Below, piece after piece: positions 25,665-35,041 of a stretch of DNA of 64,000 nt (positions are counted from its first letter, which is position 1; every line of letters begins with the position of its first letter). This DNA comes from Chitinophaga rupis. GTDB lineage: Bacteria > Bacteroidota > Bacteroidia > Chitinophagales > Chitinophagaceae. A model generated the notes under the pieces. It saw nothing but the letters and a program-made list of their open reading frames with translations, was not told the origin of the DNA and did no database searches. Location of the stretch: assembly GCF_900109685.1 (NCBI RefSeq), contig NZ_FOBB01000003.1:186001-250000 (forward strand). Reading direction: 5' to 3'. The position numbers and the translations under genes were made by a program.

Positions 25665-25769
25665 CAAAAACACTTCAAATTTTTACAACTTTAGCGAATT
25701 AACATCATATATAATTTTTATTAATACAAAGGAAGCTTTTTATCTCTTATTCTCTAAATATCCCGGGCA

Positions 25770-28271
25770 ATGAAAATTGTAATTATAGGTAACGGCATGG
25801 TAGGTTACAAGTTTTGTGAAAAAATGATAGCCAAGGCTACCCCCGGCACGGTAGAACTGGTTGTTTTTGGTGAAGAGCCGCGTCCTGCCTACGACCGGGT
25901 ACACTTAAGCGCCTTCTTTTCCGGGAAAACAGCCCAGGACCTGGAGATGGCCCCCGCCAGCTGGTATATAGATAATAATATACGCCTGCACCTGGGCGAT
26001 CCCGTACAATCCATAGACCGCGAGCACAAAACCGTTCATTCCCATAAAGGCTTTACAGAAACTTATGACTACCTGGTAATGGCCACCGGTTCCGCCGCTT
26101 TCGTACCCCCCATTCCAGGGGTAGATAAAAAGGGCGTATTTATATACCGCACCATTGAGGACCTGGAACTAATGCTGGACTATGCCCCCAAAGCCACTAC
26201 CGGCGCCGTAATTGGCGGCGGCCTGCTGGGTCTGGAAGCAGCCAAAGCATTGCTGGACCTGGGCCTGCAAAAAACGCACGTAATAGAATTTGCCCCGCGC
26301 CTGATGCCCCGGCAAATTGATGACAACGGCTCCCGCCTGCTGCAGGGCAAGCTGGAAACCCTGGGCCTGCAGGTACATACCAGTAAACAAACCACCGCTA
26401 TAGTAGGTGATGATGTGATCACCGGCCTGCAGTTCGCTGACGACAGCATACTGGAGGCAGATATGCTGGTAATATCTGCCGGCATACAGCCCCGCGATGA
26501 GCTGGCCCGCCTCTGCGGCCTGGAAATAGGCCACCGGGGTGGTATTGTAGTGAACGACCAGCTGCAAACCACCGATCCCTTCATTTATGCAATTGGCGAA
26601 TGCGCCTTATATAATGGTATGATCTACGGGCTGGTAGCCCCCGGCTATGAAATGGCAGAGGTAGTAGCCACCCATATCCTGGGCGACCACAAAGCTTTTA
26701 CCGGTTTTGATATGAGCACCAAGCTGAAGCTGATAGGTGTGGATGTAGCCAGCTTCGGCAACCCCTTCACCCCTGCCGACCAATGCCGCAGCATTGTGTT
26801 TGAAGATACCATGAAGGGCATTTACAAACGCATTAACATCACCCCCGACGGGCAGCACCTGCTGGGAGGTATATTAATAGGTGATGCAGATGCCTATAAT
26901 ATGCTGCTGCAAACCGCCAAGAATAAAGTGATACTGCCGCCCAACCCGGAAGATGTGCTGCTGGGCGCACGCGGCGGACAGGAAGCTGCCGGGGCCGGCG
27001 TATTGGGCCTGCCGGATGATGCCACCATTTGCAGCTGCGAAAATGTGAGCAAAGCCGCCATTTGCAACGCAGTAATAGATGGCCACGAAACCCTGGATGC
27101 AGTAAAGAAATGCACTAAAGCAGCTACCTGCTGCGGAGGCTGCGCCCCCATGGTAAAGGACCTGATCACCAGCACCATGAAGTCGCAGGGTAAATACATC
27201 CGCAACGTGATCTGCGAACATTTTGACTACTCCCGCCAGGAGCTGTTTGACCTGGTAAAAATAAAAGAGCTGCGTTCCTTTGATACCGTGCTGGATCATT
27301 ACGGCCATGGCGAAGGTTGCGAGATCTGTAAACCCACAGTGGCCAGCATACTGGCCAGCCTGTGGAATGAGATGATCCTGGCCAAAGGCAATGATACCGC
27401 GCAGGACTCCAACGACCGTTACCTGGCCAACATACAAAAAGGCGGCACCTACTCTGTAGTGCCCCGCGTGCCCGGTGGGGAAATTACCCCGCGGCAGCTG
27501 ATGGTAATAGCGCAGGTAGCAGAAAAATATAATCTCTACACCAAAATAACCGGTGGTCAACGTATAGATATGTTTGGAGCGCATGTAAGCGACCTGCCGC
27601 TGATCTGGGAAGAGCTGGTGGCGGCAGGTTTTGAAAGCGGCCATGCATACGGCAAAGCATTGCGTACTGTAAAAAGCTGCGTGGGCAGCACCTGGTGCCG
27701 CTTTGGCCTGCATGACAGTGTAAGCTTTGCCATACAGATAGAGCAGCGCTACCGCGGCTTACGCGCCCCGCATAAATTAAAATCTGCCGTAAGCGGCTGT
27801 ATCCGTGAATGCGCGGAAGCACAGTCAAAAGACTTTGGCATTATTGCCACGGAAAAAGGCTGGAACCTGTATGTATGCGGCAATGGCGGCTCCAAACCAC
27901 AGCACGCGCTGCTGCTGGCCGGTGATGTGGACAGCGCTACGTGTATCCGTTACATTGACCGCTTCCTGATGTTTTACATTAAAACTGCAGATCCTTTAAC
28001 CCGCACTGCTACCTGGCTCAATAAGCTGGATGGTGGTATAGAATACCTGCGTAATGTAGTGGTGAATGATAGCCTGGGCATTGCCGCCCAGCTGGAAAGT
28101 GAAATGCAGGTACTGGTGGATAATTATAAATGCGAATGGAAAGAGGTGGTCGATAGCCCTGAGCTGCGTAAACGCTTCTCCCACTTTGTAAATGCACCGG
28201 AGGAAAAAGATCCTACTGTACAATTTGAAAACTTACGTGAACAAAAGAAAGCCGCCAACTGGGCTAAATAA
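25770..28271 (+). CDS. nirB: assimilatory nitrite reductase, large subunit NirB
   Basis: An 833-residue NADH-dependent nitrite reductase that reduces nitrite to ammonium in the cytosol. Domains in order: FAD/NAD(P) oxidoreductase (residues 1-~300, IVIIGNGMVGYKFCEK and VIGGGLLGLEAAKAL), BFD [2Fe-2S] domain (~425-470, TICSCENVS...CCGGC), ferredoxin-like half (~560-620, GGEITPRQLMVIAQVAEKY) and siroheme/[4Fe-4S] domain with CVGSTWCRFG (C-x5-C) and GCIRECAEAQ (C-x3-C) as ligands. Length is normal. It opens the plus-strand nitrate operon, with nirD 23 bases downstream. Confidence 0.95.
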   Translation: MKIVIIGNGMVGYKFCEKMIAKATPGTVELVVFGEEPRPAYDRVHLSAFFSGKTAQDLEMAPASWYIDNNIRLHLGDPVQSIDREHKTVHSHKGFTETYDYLVMATGSAAFVPPIPGVDKKGVFIYRTIEDLELMLDYAPKATTGAVIGGGLLGLEAAKALLDLGLQKTHVIEFAPRLMPRQIDDNGSRLLQGKLETLGLQVHTSKQTTAIVGDDVITGLQFADDSILEADMLVISAGIQPRDELARLCGLEIGHRGGIVVNDQLQTTDPFIYAIGECALYNGMIYGLVAPGYEMAEVVATHILGDHKAFTGFDMSTKLKLIGVDVASFGNPFTPADQCRSIVFEDTMKGIYKRINITPDGQHLLGGILIGDADAYNMLLQTAKNKVILPPNPEDVLLGARGGQEAAGAGVLGLPDDATICSCENVSKAAICNAVIDGHETLDAVKKCTKAATCCGGCAPMVKDLITSTMKSQGKYIRNVICEHFDYSRQELFDLVKIKELRSFDTVLDHYGHGEGCEICKPTVASILASLWNEMILAKGNDTAQDSNDRYLANIQKGGTYSVVPRVPGGEITPRQLMVIAQVAEKYNLYTKITGGQRIDMFGAHVSDLPLIWEELVAAGFESGHAYGKALRTVKSCVGSTWCRFGLHDSVSFAIQIEQRYRGLRAPHKLKSAVSGCIRECAEAQSKDFGIIATEKGWNLYVCGNGGSKPQHALLLAGDVDSATCIRYIDRFLMFYIKTADPLTRTATWLNKLDGGIEYLRNVVVNDSLGIAAQLESEMQVLVDNYKCEWKEVVDSPELRKRFSHFVNAPEEKDPTVQFENLREQKKAANWAK

Positions 28272-28294
28272 TTACCAACCAAAAAACACCTTAT

Positions 28295-28678
28295 ATGTCA
28301 TTACACAACACAGCAACCATTAACTGGTTCTTTGCCTGCAAAGTAGAAGATGTGCCGGCCAACGGCGGTGTATGCGTAAAGTACCTGGATGAACAGATCG
28401 CGCTGTTCCACTTTCCCCGGCGGAATGAGTGGTACGCCACGCAGAACCTTTGTCCGCACAGGCAGCAAATGGCCCTTAGCCGCGGCATGACTGGCACACA
28501 GGGAGGCGAGCCTAAAGTAGCCTGCCCCTTTCATAAAAAATCATTTTCGTTGGTAGATGGGCGTTGCCTGTCGGACGATACTGAATGCGCGCTCAATACC
28601 TACCCGGTAAAGATTGAGGATGACCGGGTATACATTGGTATTGTAAACGGGCGGGATACTGAAACCGTAATGGCATAG
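28295..28678 (+). CDS. nirD: nitrite reductase small subunit NirD
   Basis: A 127-residue Rieske-fold protein that pairs with NirB. The Rieske ligand motifs are C-P-H in NLCPHRQQMALSRG near residue 50 and CPFHKKSFSLVDGRC near 77; NirD proteins often lack a complete [2Fe-2S] set, but here C-x-H and C-x2-H are both present. It follows nirB by 23 bases. Confidence 0.92.
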   Translation: MSLHNTATINWFFACKVEDVPANGGVCVKYLDEQIALFHFPRRNEWYATQNLCPHRQQMALSRGMTGTQGGEPKVACPFHKKSFSLVDGRCLSDDTECALNTYPVKIEDDRVYIGIVNGRDTETVMA

Positions 28679-28695
28679 AACATATAAAGACGAAA

Positions 28696-28718
28696 CCCGG
28701 TAGCTGGCAGGCTCCGGG
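28696..28718 (+). terminator. hairpin between nirD and the porin gene
   Basis: CCCGGTAGC and GCTCCGGG form an 8-bp stem with one bulge, followed by a T-rich CTTCTGATTTT. It could end or attenuate the nirBD transcript, giving the porin and downstream genes their own control; the FNR-like site just after it fits that reading. Confidence 0.45.
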
Positions 28719-28733
28719 CTTCTGATTTTAAAA

Positions 28734-28745
28734 TGATTGGCATCA
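28734..28745. promoter_or_regulatory. FNR-like site 3 (TGAT-N4-ATCA)
   Basis: TGATTGGCATCA, same core as the two sites before nirB, 22 bases upstream of the porin start. Three such perfect cores within 3.2 kb, all intergenic, is far above the roughly one expected by chance in the whole window. Confidence 0.5.
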
Positions 28746-28767
28746 CATTTAAAACCAACCAAAGTTA

Positions 28768-30132
28768 ATGAAAAAAATGTTCCTTAATGGCGCGTCTTCA
28801 CTTCTTTTAGGCGCCTGCTGTTACCAGCCTTGCCATGCACAGCTGGCTATCAGCGCCCAGCTGCGAACGCGCACAGAATTACGCGACGGCCAGGGCGCCC
28901 CGCTACCTTCCGGCGCCACACCCGCCATATTTACTTCCCAGCGTACCCGCTTAAGCGCAGGCTTTACTACGTATCGCATCCAGTTTGGGCTAACCCTGCA
29001 GGATGTACGTGTTTGGGGACAGGACGCTTCTACCATTAACCGCACTACCACCGCCAACAACAATGGCCTGATGCTGCATGAAGCCTGGGCCGAAATACTG
29101 TTGACGGATACCACTTTAAAAGATCAGAGCCTTAAGCTGAAAATAGGAAGGCAGGAGCTGCTGTATGATGACAGCCGCCTGCTGGGCAACCTGGACTGGG
29201 CACAGCAGGCCCGCCGCCACGATGCTGCCGTATTAAAATATGAGCGCAAAAACTGGATGTTACATGCCGGCGGCGCATTTAACCAGAATAAGGAAAATGC
29301 ATCCAACACCATTTATGATCCCACACCGGCCGGTAATTATACCGGTAACACCAATGGGGGCAATAGTTACAAGAGTTTAGAGTTCTTATACGCCGGTAAA
29401 AAGCTGGCTGCAGGCAATGTTTCTTTCCTGTTCCTTGCCGACCAGTTTTCCCGCTACCATACTGACAGTGTGAACAATGCACCCGTGAAAACCTGGGAAG
29501 GGCCTACTTATAACCGCATGACCAGCGGCCTGTATTTCAACAATGCTTTTCAGCGCCTTACGCTCACCGCAGCTGCTTACTACCAGTTCGGTAAAAATGC
29601 AGATGGCCGCAACCTGAGCGCCACCCTGCTTTCCGGCGCTTTCCAGTATGCGCTTACCAGCACTTTTAGCGCAGGCGCAGGAGTTGACTATACTTCCGGC
29701 GGCGGCAGCGGCAATACCAGCCATGCGTTTGATCCGCTGTATGGTACCCCGCACAAGTTCTGGGGCAATATGGATTATTTCTACGTAGCCAGCGGTTTTG
29801 GCAACCGCGGTTTGCAGGACTATTATGTAAAAACAAAATGGAAGCCTAACACCAAATGGCTGGTAATGGCCGATGCGCATGAATTTCTCAGCGCCACTGC
29901 CATTCCGGTTGCAGAAACTAAACCGGCGCTTTCCCGTCAGCTGGGCACAGAAGCCGACCTGACCGCTGTTTTTACACTTACGCCCATGATCTCTTTTGAA
30001 GGAGGTTACAGCCATTACTGGAGCACCAACTCCTTAACAGCTGCCAGCGTAAAAAATATATTAAATGCCAAAAGCAATAGTAACTGGGCTTATCTGATGA
30101 TCAACATCCGGCCCTCGTTCCTGTTCAAATAA
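28768..30132 (+). CDS. outer-membrane porin, alginate-export-like
   Basis: A 454-residue beta-barrel protein with a signal peptide ending in CHAQL. Alternating aromatic/polar strands fill its length, such as LSAGFTTYRIQFGLTLQDVRVWG near 70 and LKLKIGRQELLYDDSRLLG near 125, the latter typical of the alginate-export (AlgE-like) family; it ends in LMINIRPSFLFK with a C-terminal Phe-x-Lys. Between nirBD and the nitrate transporter gene, it most likely lets nitrate or nitrite cross the outer membrane. No alginate genes are nearby. Confidence 0.8.
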   Translation: MKKMFLNGASSLLLGACCYQPCHAQLAISAQLRTRTELRDGQGAPLPSGATPAIFTSQRTRLSAGFTTYRIQFGLTLQDVRVWGQDASTINRTTTANNNGLMLHEAWAEILLTDTTLKDQSLKLKIGRQELLYDDSRLLGNLDWAQQARRHDAAVLKYERKNWMLHAGGAFNQNKENASNTIYDPTPAGNYTGNTNGGNSYKSLEFLYAGKKLAAGNVSFLFLADQFSRYHTDSVNNAPVKTWEGPTYNRMTSGLYFNNAFQRLTLTAAAYYQFGKNADGRNLSATLLSGAFQYALTSTFSAGAGVDYTSGGGSGNTSHAFDPLYGTPHKFWGNMDYFYVASGFGNRGLQDYYVKTKWKPNTKWLVMADAHEFLSATAIPVAETKPALSRQLGTEADLTAVFTLTPMISFEGGYSHYWSTNSLTAASVKNILNAKSNSNWAYLMINIRPSFLFK

Positions 30133-30154
30133 TCAACCTTTAAAAAAAATATTT

Positions 30155-31462
30155 ATGGCGAATGTACCTAACGCACAACCGCTGCAAAAAATAAAACTCT
30201 TTAGCCTGGATACGCTGCAAATGCGCACCTTTCACATCACCTGGCTGATGTTCTTTGTATGCTTCTTTGGCTGGTTTGGCCTGGCGCCTTTAATGCCCAC
30301 CATCCGTGCAGACCTGGGGCTTAGCAAGGCGCAGGTAGGCAACATTATCATTGCTTCTGTTTCAGGCACCATCATAGCCCGTTTGATCATTGGTAAGCTG
30401 TGCGATACCTGGGGGCCGCGCAAAACCGCTGTGCGCCTGCTGCTGGTAGGCGCCATACCGGTGTTCCTGGTAGGTTTGGCAAAGGACTATACTACGTTCT
30501 TACTGTTCCGTTTAGCCATTAGCGTAATAGGCGCTTCTTTTGTGGTAACGCAGTTCCATACTTCCATGATGTTTGCGCCCTCCATTAAAGGTACTGCCAA
30601 TGCTATTACCGGTGGATGGGGTAACCTGGGCGGCGGTATTACCAACATGGTAATGCCCCTGATCTTTGCCGCTATTGTTGGTTTCGGGTATACGAAGGAA
30701 GAAGCCTGGCGCTATGCCATGATAGTACCTGCCATTATGATGCTGCTGGTAGCTTTCCTGTACTACCGTTATACTAAAGACACCCCTGCGGGTAACTACG
30801 ATGAGATTGACCGCACTGCCAGGAAAGGCAGCACGGATTGGTCTGTACTGGCTGACTGGCGCATATGGGCGCTTACCATGGCCTATGCCATGTGTTTTGG
30901 TATGGAGATCACTTTTGATAATGTAGCCTCCCTGCATTTTGTAGATACATTTCATTTATCGCAAAGCAGCGCAGGCTTATGGGCCGGTGTATTTGGCGCC
31001 ATGAACATTTTTGCCCGTGCGCTGGGTGGCATCGTGTCTGATAAAGTAGGCGCCAAAGCAGGCATGAAAGGCAAAGGGCGTTTGCTGGCGCTGGTGCTGC
31101 TGGCTGAAGGCGCCGGCCTGCTGGTTTTTGCACAGGCCAACTCCCTGGTACTGGCCATTGTAGCTATGCTGGGTTTTGCCCTGTTCCTGAAAATGGCTAA
31201 TGGCGCCACCTACGGTATTGTACCTTTTATCAATGAAAAAAATGTAGGGCTGGTAAGTGGTATTGTAGGCGCAGGCGGTAACCTGGGTGGTATGCTGTTC
31301 GGCTTTTTATTTAAGTCAGAGCACATCACCTACGTGCAGGCGTTCACGTATATCGGTTACATTGTAATAGCCGTATCCGTAATAGTAATGATCACCAGCT
31401 TTGCAAAAAGCAGCGTTGCTAAAACCGCACCTCTGGGGCGGCAGGTAGCGCTGGCGGAATAA
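30155..31462 (+). CDS. MFS nitrate/nitrite transporter, NarK/NasA type
   Basis: A 435-residue inner-membrane protein with about 12 hydrophobic segments. The nitrate signature motifs GGWGNLGGG (near 150) and GIVGAGGNLGGM (near 370) are both present, as is the FFGWFGLAPLMP start typical of NarK proteins. It should import nitrate (and perhaps export nitrite). It sits 22 bases after the porin and before the nitrate reductase, with a strong hairpin between. Confidence 0.93.
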   Translation: MANVPNAQPLQKIKLFSLDTLQMRTFHITWLMFFVCFFGWFGLAPLMPTIRADLGLSKAQVGNIIIASVSGTIIARLIIGKLCDTWGPRKTAVRLLLVGAIPVFLVGLAKDYTTFLLFRLAISVIGASFVVTQFHTSMMFAPSIKGTANAITGGWGNLGGGITNMVMPLIFAAIVGFGYTKEEAWRYAMIVPAIMMLLVAFLYYRYTKDTPAGNYDEIDRTARKGSTDWSVLADWRIWALTMAYAMCFGMEITFDNVASLHFVDTFHLSQSSAGLWAGVFGAMNIFARALGGIVSDKVGAKAGMKGKGRLLALVLLAEGAGLLVFAQANSLVLAIVAMLGFALFLKMANGATYGIVPFINEKNVGLVSGIVGAGGNLGGMLFGFLFKSEHITYVQAFTYIGYIVIAVSVIVMITSFAKSSVAKTAPLGRQVALAE

Positions 31463-31472
31463 TTCTTAACCC

Positions 31473-31497
31473 GGGGCCGGCTCAAGCCGGCCTCCCC
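31473..31497 (+). promoter_or_regulatory. GC-rich intercistronic hairpin
   Basis: GGGGCCGGCT pairs with AGCCGGCC(T)CCCC around a two-base loop, between the transporter stop and the nitrate reductase start. No T run follows, so it is more likely an mRNA processing or attenuation structure than a terminator. Confidence 0.45.
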
Positions 31498-31510
31498 AAT
31501 TAACACGTGC

Positions 31511-34500
31511 ATGCCGGCATCTTTTAAAACAACCTGTTGTTATTGCGGCGTAGGCTGCGGCATAGTAGTACAGCAGAACAGGCAGGGTAAACTGGAGGTG
31601 AGCGGGGATAAAGATCACCCGGTGAACCGGGGCATGTTATGCTCCAAAGGCATGAACCTGCACTACACGGTTATGGATACCAGCGACCGGCTGCTGTATC
31701 CGGAGATGCGATACAACAGGCAAATGCAACGGCAGCGCGTAAGCTGGGACCAGGCGCTGGAACGCACCGCCGCAGTTTTTAAAACCATTATTGCGCAGCA
31801 CGGCCCGGAATCGGTAGCTTTTTATGCCAGCGGTCAATGCCTTACCGAAGAATATTATGTGATCAATAAGCTGATAAAGGGCTTTATTGGCAGCAATAAT
31901 ATAGATACCAACTCCCGCCTGTGCATGAGCAGCGCAGTAGCCGCCTATAAGATGGCTTTAGGGGAAGATGCGGTTCCCGTGTGTTATGATGATATTGAGC
32001 TGGCCGACTGTATTTTTGTGGCCGGCGCCAACCCAGCCTGGTGCCATCCTATTTTATGGCGGCGGGTAGAAGCCGCAAGGGCAGCCAATCCCAACCTGAA
32101 GATCATTGTAAGCGACCCGCGTGCCACACAAACCTGCGCACAGGCCAATGTGCACCTGCAGCTGCGCCCCGGTACCGATATTGTATTACACCACGCAATA
32201 GGACGTATACTAATTGAGAACGGTTATACAGATGCATCATTCATAGAACAGCATACAGAAGGTTTTGCCGCTTACTGGGAAACAGTAATGCAGCGCACTG
32301 TAGCAGAAGCAGCCGCTATCTGCGATGTGCCTGAAAGCGCCATCCGCGAAGCAGCCCGCTACATGGGGCAGGCCAAAGGTTTTATTACCATGTGGACCAT
32401 GGGCCTGAACCAAAGCGCTGTGGGAGTGCGCAAAAACCTGAGCCTTATTAACCTGAACCTTATTACCGGGCATATTGGAAAACCTGGTAGTGGTCCCTTT
32501 TCATTAACAGGGCAGCCCAATGCCATGGGTGGCCGCGAAGTAGGCGGCCTGGCTAACCTGCTGCCCGCACACCGCCTGCTGGATAATCCGCAGCACCGTG
32601 CAGAAGTGCAGGCTTTCTGGAACAGCAACCCTATCTCCCCTAAACCAGGGTTAACGGCCACGCAAATGTTTACCGCGCTGAATGAAGGGAAGCTTAAAGC
32701 CATCTGGATCGTAGGTACTAATCCGTTAGTGAGCCTGCCGGATGTACGCTTTGCAGAAGCAGCCCTGCAAAAGGCAAAGTTTGTAGTGGTGCAGGAAATA
32801 TCCAATAAACCGGAAACACTGCGCTATGCAGATGTGGTATTACCTGCTGCTGCCTGGGCAGAGAAAGAAGGCACCATGACAAATGCAGAACGCCGCATCA
32901 GCTACCTGCATAAGATCACAGATGCACCGGGACAGGCCCTGCCGGATGCGGAGATCATTTGCCGCTTTGCACAAAAAATGGGCTACCACGGTTTTGATTT
33001 CAATTCCTTTTCAGAAATATATGAAGAACATACCCGGCTCACAGCCGGCACCCGTATAGATATCAGCGGGCTGGATTACAATACCCTGCAGGTAAAACGC
33101 AGCGTACAATGGCCTTACCCTAAAAGCAGCGCGGGCAAAGGCACCCCCAGGCTGTTTACGGATCACCGGTTTTATACGCCATCGTCCAAAGCAATTATTC
33201 ATTCCTTTGAAGATGGTAATAGCTCTGTACCAACGGATGAAACTTTACCGCTTATACTCACCACCGGCCGTATCCGCGACCAATGGCATACCATGAGCAA
33301 AACCGGTAAAGTGAACCGGTTAAAGCAACATATAGCTAATTCATTTTTGGAGATCCACCCGGAAGATGCCCGCCAGCGGCACATTGCGCAGGACGATATT
33401 GTAGAAATATTCAATGGTAACGGCAACGTACGTGTGAAAGCCAAGCTAAGCACGGACATAAAAAAGGGCGTGGTATTCCTGCCCATGCACTGGGGAAAAG
33501 TATTACAAAGTGATCTGAACCGGGCTAATAACCTTACTCACGCATTGGTAGATCCTATCTCCGGGCAGCCGGACCTGAAATTCTCTGCCGTGCAGGTACA
33601 ACGCTACCGCAAACCCGCACAAAAGATCGTGATCATAGGCGCAGGCGCCGGCGCCAGTGGTTTTGTACGGGCATACCGCACCATGAACAGCACCGATGAA
33701 ATAGTTGTGTTCAGCAAAGAGGACCAGCCTTTTTACAACCGGGTAATGTTACCGGATTACATTAGCGGTACGCAGCAATGGCAACAGCTGGTAAAAATGA
33801 CGGACGATGAAGAAGCCCGCTTAAACATTACCTTACACCGCGGCGTCAGCATTACCCATATTGATCGCTCACATAAAATAATTACCGACAGCCAGGGCAA
33901 CACACACACCTACGATGTGCTGATCATGGGCACGGGCAGCCGGGCCGCCACCTTAAAGGATACCCCGCCGCTGAAAGGCATTTTCACCATGCGCAACCGC
34001 TATGATGCCGATGCCTTCATAAAACACCTGGATCCTGAAAAAGGGAGAGTGCTGATTGCAGGCGCAGGCCTGCTGGGTATAGAGCTGGCTGCTTCCCTGC
34101 GTGAAATGAATATAGCCGTTACTGTTATACAGCGTACTTCCCGCCTTATGGACCGGCAGCTGGATGCGCTGGCCAGCCAACTGGTATACGAAGAGCTGAC
34201 CGACCGTGGCATAGAAATCATATACAACGACGAAATAGAACGTTTCATTGGCCTGCATGCCCTGGAAGGCATACAGCTGAAAAGCGGGCAGCAGATAGCC
34301 TGCCAGGCCTTTGTAGCTACGATAGGCACCGTACCTAATACAGAGCTGGCGCAGGCCTGCCACCTTGCCTGCAAACGCGGTGTAGTGGTGAATGAATACC
34401 TGCAAACCAGTGATCCGGATATTTTTGCCATTGGCGAAATAGCAGAGTTCAACGGCACGCTGTATGGTATTACCGCAGCAGCTGAACAGCAGGCAGCCGT

Positions 34501-35041
34501 AGTGGCCCGTTACCTGTGTGGCGACATTAGCAGCTACTACCAGGGATCCGTGTTCATGAACATTTTAAAAATGCATGGCACCGACGTTTGCTCACTGGGT
34601 ATGGTGAATACCCCCGACGATCCGGCTTATGAGGAAGTAGTGTTTATAGATAAGGCCAAACGTTATTACAAAAAGTGCATTATCCATAACGACCGGCTGG
34701 TAGGCGCTATACTGATAGGCGATAAATCTGAGTTCGTTGAGTTCCGGGAGCTGATGCAAAACAATATGGAGCTGAGTGATAAACGCCTGGAACTATTACG
34801 CTCCGGTAAAAAGGCAGAACCGGTTATTGGCCCGCTGGTATGCTCCTGTGGCAATGTAGGAGAAGGCAACATCTGCAATAAAATAAAAGAAGGGCATACC
34901 ACGCTGGAAAGTGTTTGCAAAGCATCCGGTGCAGGGCAGGGCTGCGGCAGCTGCCGGCCGGAAATACAGGCCATCCTGGACAGCACATTAAAGGCGCCGG
35001 CCGCCACTACTAAAAAACAACTGGTAAAAGCAGTTATCTGA
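31511..35041 (+). CDS. nitrate reductase fused to FAD/NAD(P) and [2Fe-2S] modules
   Basis: A 1176-residue multi-domain assimilatory nitrate reductase. An N-terminal [4Fe-4S] site (C9, C12, C16, C44 in CCYCGVGC...GMLCSKG) leads into the molybdopterin domains (to ~680, with WTMGLNQSAVGVRKN and NAMGGREVGGLANLL). From about 705 an FAD/NAD(P)-disulfide-type reductase begins (KIVIIGAGAGASGFVRAYR; second NAD motif VLIAGAGLLGIELAASL). The last ~70 residues are a BFD-like [2Fe-2S] domain (CSCGNVGEGNICNK...GCGSCRP). In Bacillus and others these functions are split into NasC and NasB; here they are one chain, so electrons can pass from NAD(P)H to molybdenum within the protein. It overlaps the next gene by one base. 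Confidence 0.92.
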   Translation: MPASFKTTCCYCGVGCGIVVQQNRQGKLEVSGDKDHPVNRGMLCSKGMNLHYTVMDTSDRLLYPEMRYNRQMQRQRVSWDQALERTAAVFKTIIAQHGPESVAFYASGQCLTEEYYVINKLIKGFIGSNNIDTNSRLCMSSAVAAYKMALGEDAVPVCYDDIELADCIFVAGANPAWCHPILWRRVEAARAANPNLKIIVSDPRATQTCAQANVHLQLRPGTDIVLHHAIGRILIENGYTDASFIEQHTEGFAAYWETVMQRTVAEAAAICDVPESAIREAARYMGQAKGFITMWTMGLNQSAVGVRKNLSLINLNLITGHIGKPGSGPFSLTGQPNAMGGREVGGLANLLPAHRLLDNPQHRAEVQAFWNSNPISPKPGLTATQMFTALNEGKLKAIWIVGTNPLVSLPDVRFAEAALQKAKFVVVQEISNKPETLRYADVVLPAAAWAEKEGTMTNAERRISYLHKITDAPGQALPDAEIICRFAQKMGYHGFDFNSFSEIYEEHTRLTAGTRIDISGLDYNTLQVKRSVQWPYPKSSAGKGTPRLFTDHRFYTPSSKAIIHSFEDGNSSVPTDETLPLILTTGRIRDQWHTMSKTGKVNRLKQHIANSFLEIHPEDARQRHIAQDDIVEIFNGNGNVRVKAKLSTDIKKGVVFLPMHWGKVLQSDLNRANNLTHALVDPISGQPDLKFSAVQVQRYRKPAQKIVIIGAGAGASGFVRAYRTMNSTDEIVVFSKEDQPFYNRVMLPDYISGTQQWQQLVKMTDDEEARLNITLHRGVSITHIDRSHKIITDSQGNTHTYDVLIMGTGSRAATLKDTPPLKGIFTMRNRYDADAFIKHLDPEKGRVLIAGAGLLGIELAASLREMNIAVTVIQRTSRLMDRQLDALASQLVYEELTDRGIEIIYNDEIERFIGLHALEGIQLKSGQQIACQAFVATIGTVPNTELAQACHLACKRGVVVNEYLQTSDPDIFAIGEIAEFNGTLYGITAAAEQQAAVVARYLCGDISSYYQGSVFMNILKMHGTDVCSLGMVNTPDDPAYEEVVFIDKAKRYYKKCIIHNDRLVGAILIGDKSEFVEFRELMQNNMELSDKRLELLRSGKKAEPVIGPLVCSCGNVGEGNICNKIKEGHTTLESVCKASGAGQGCGSCRPEIQAILDSTLKAPAATTKKQLVKAVI

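Noticed and set aside
25583..25769. Cobalamin riboswitch before SUMT or nirB
   Set aside because: The 187-base gap is AT-rich and has no B12-box-like GCCACTG or conserved helices.
26874..27713. Long minus-strand frame inside nirB
   Set aside because: Antisense shadow of NirB, which has complete domains.
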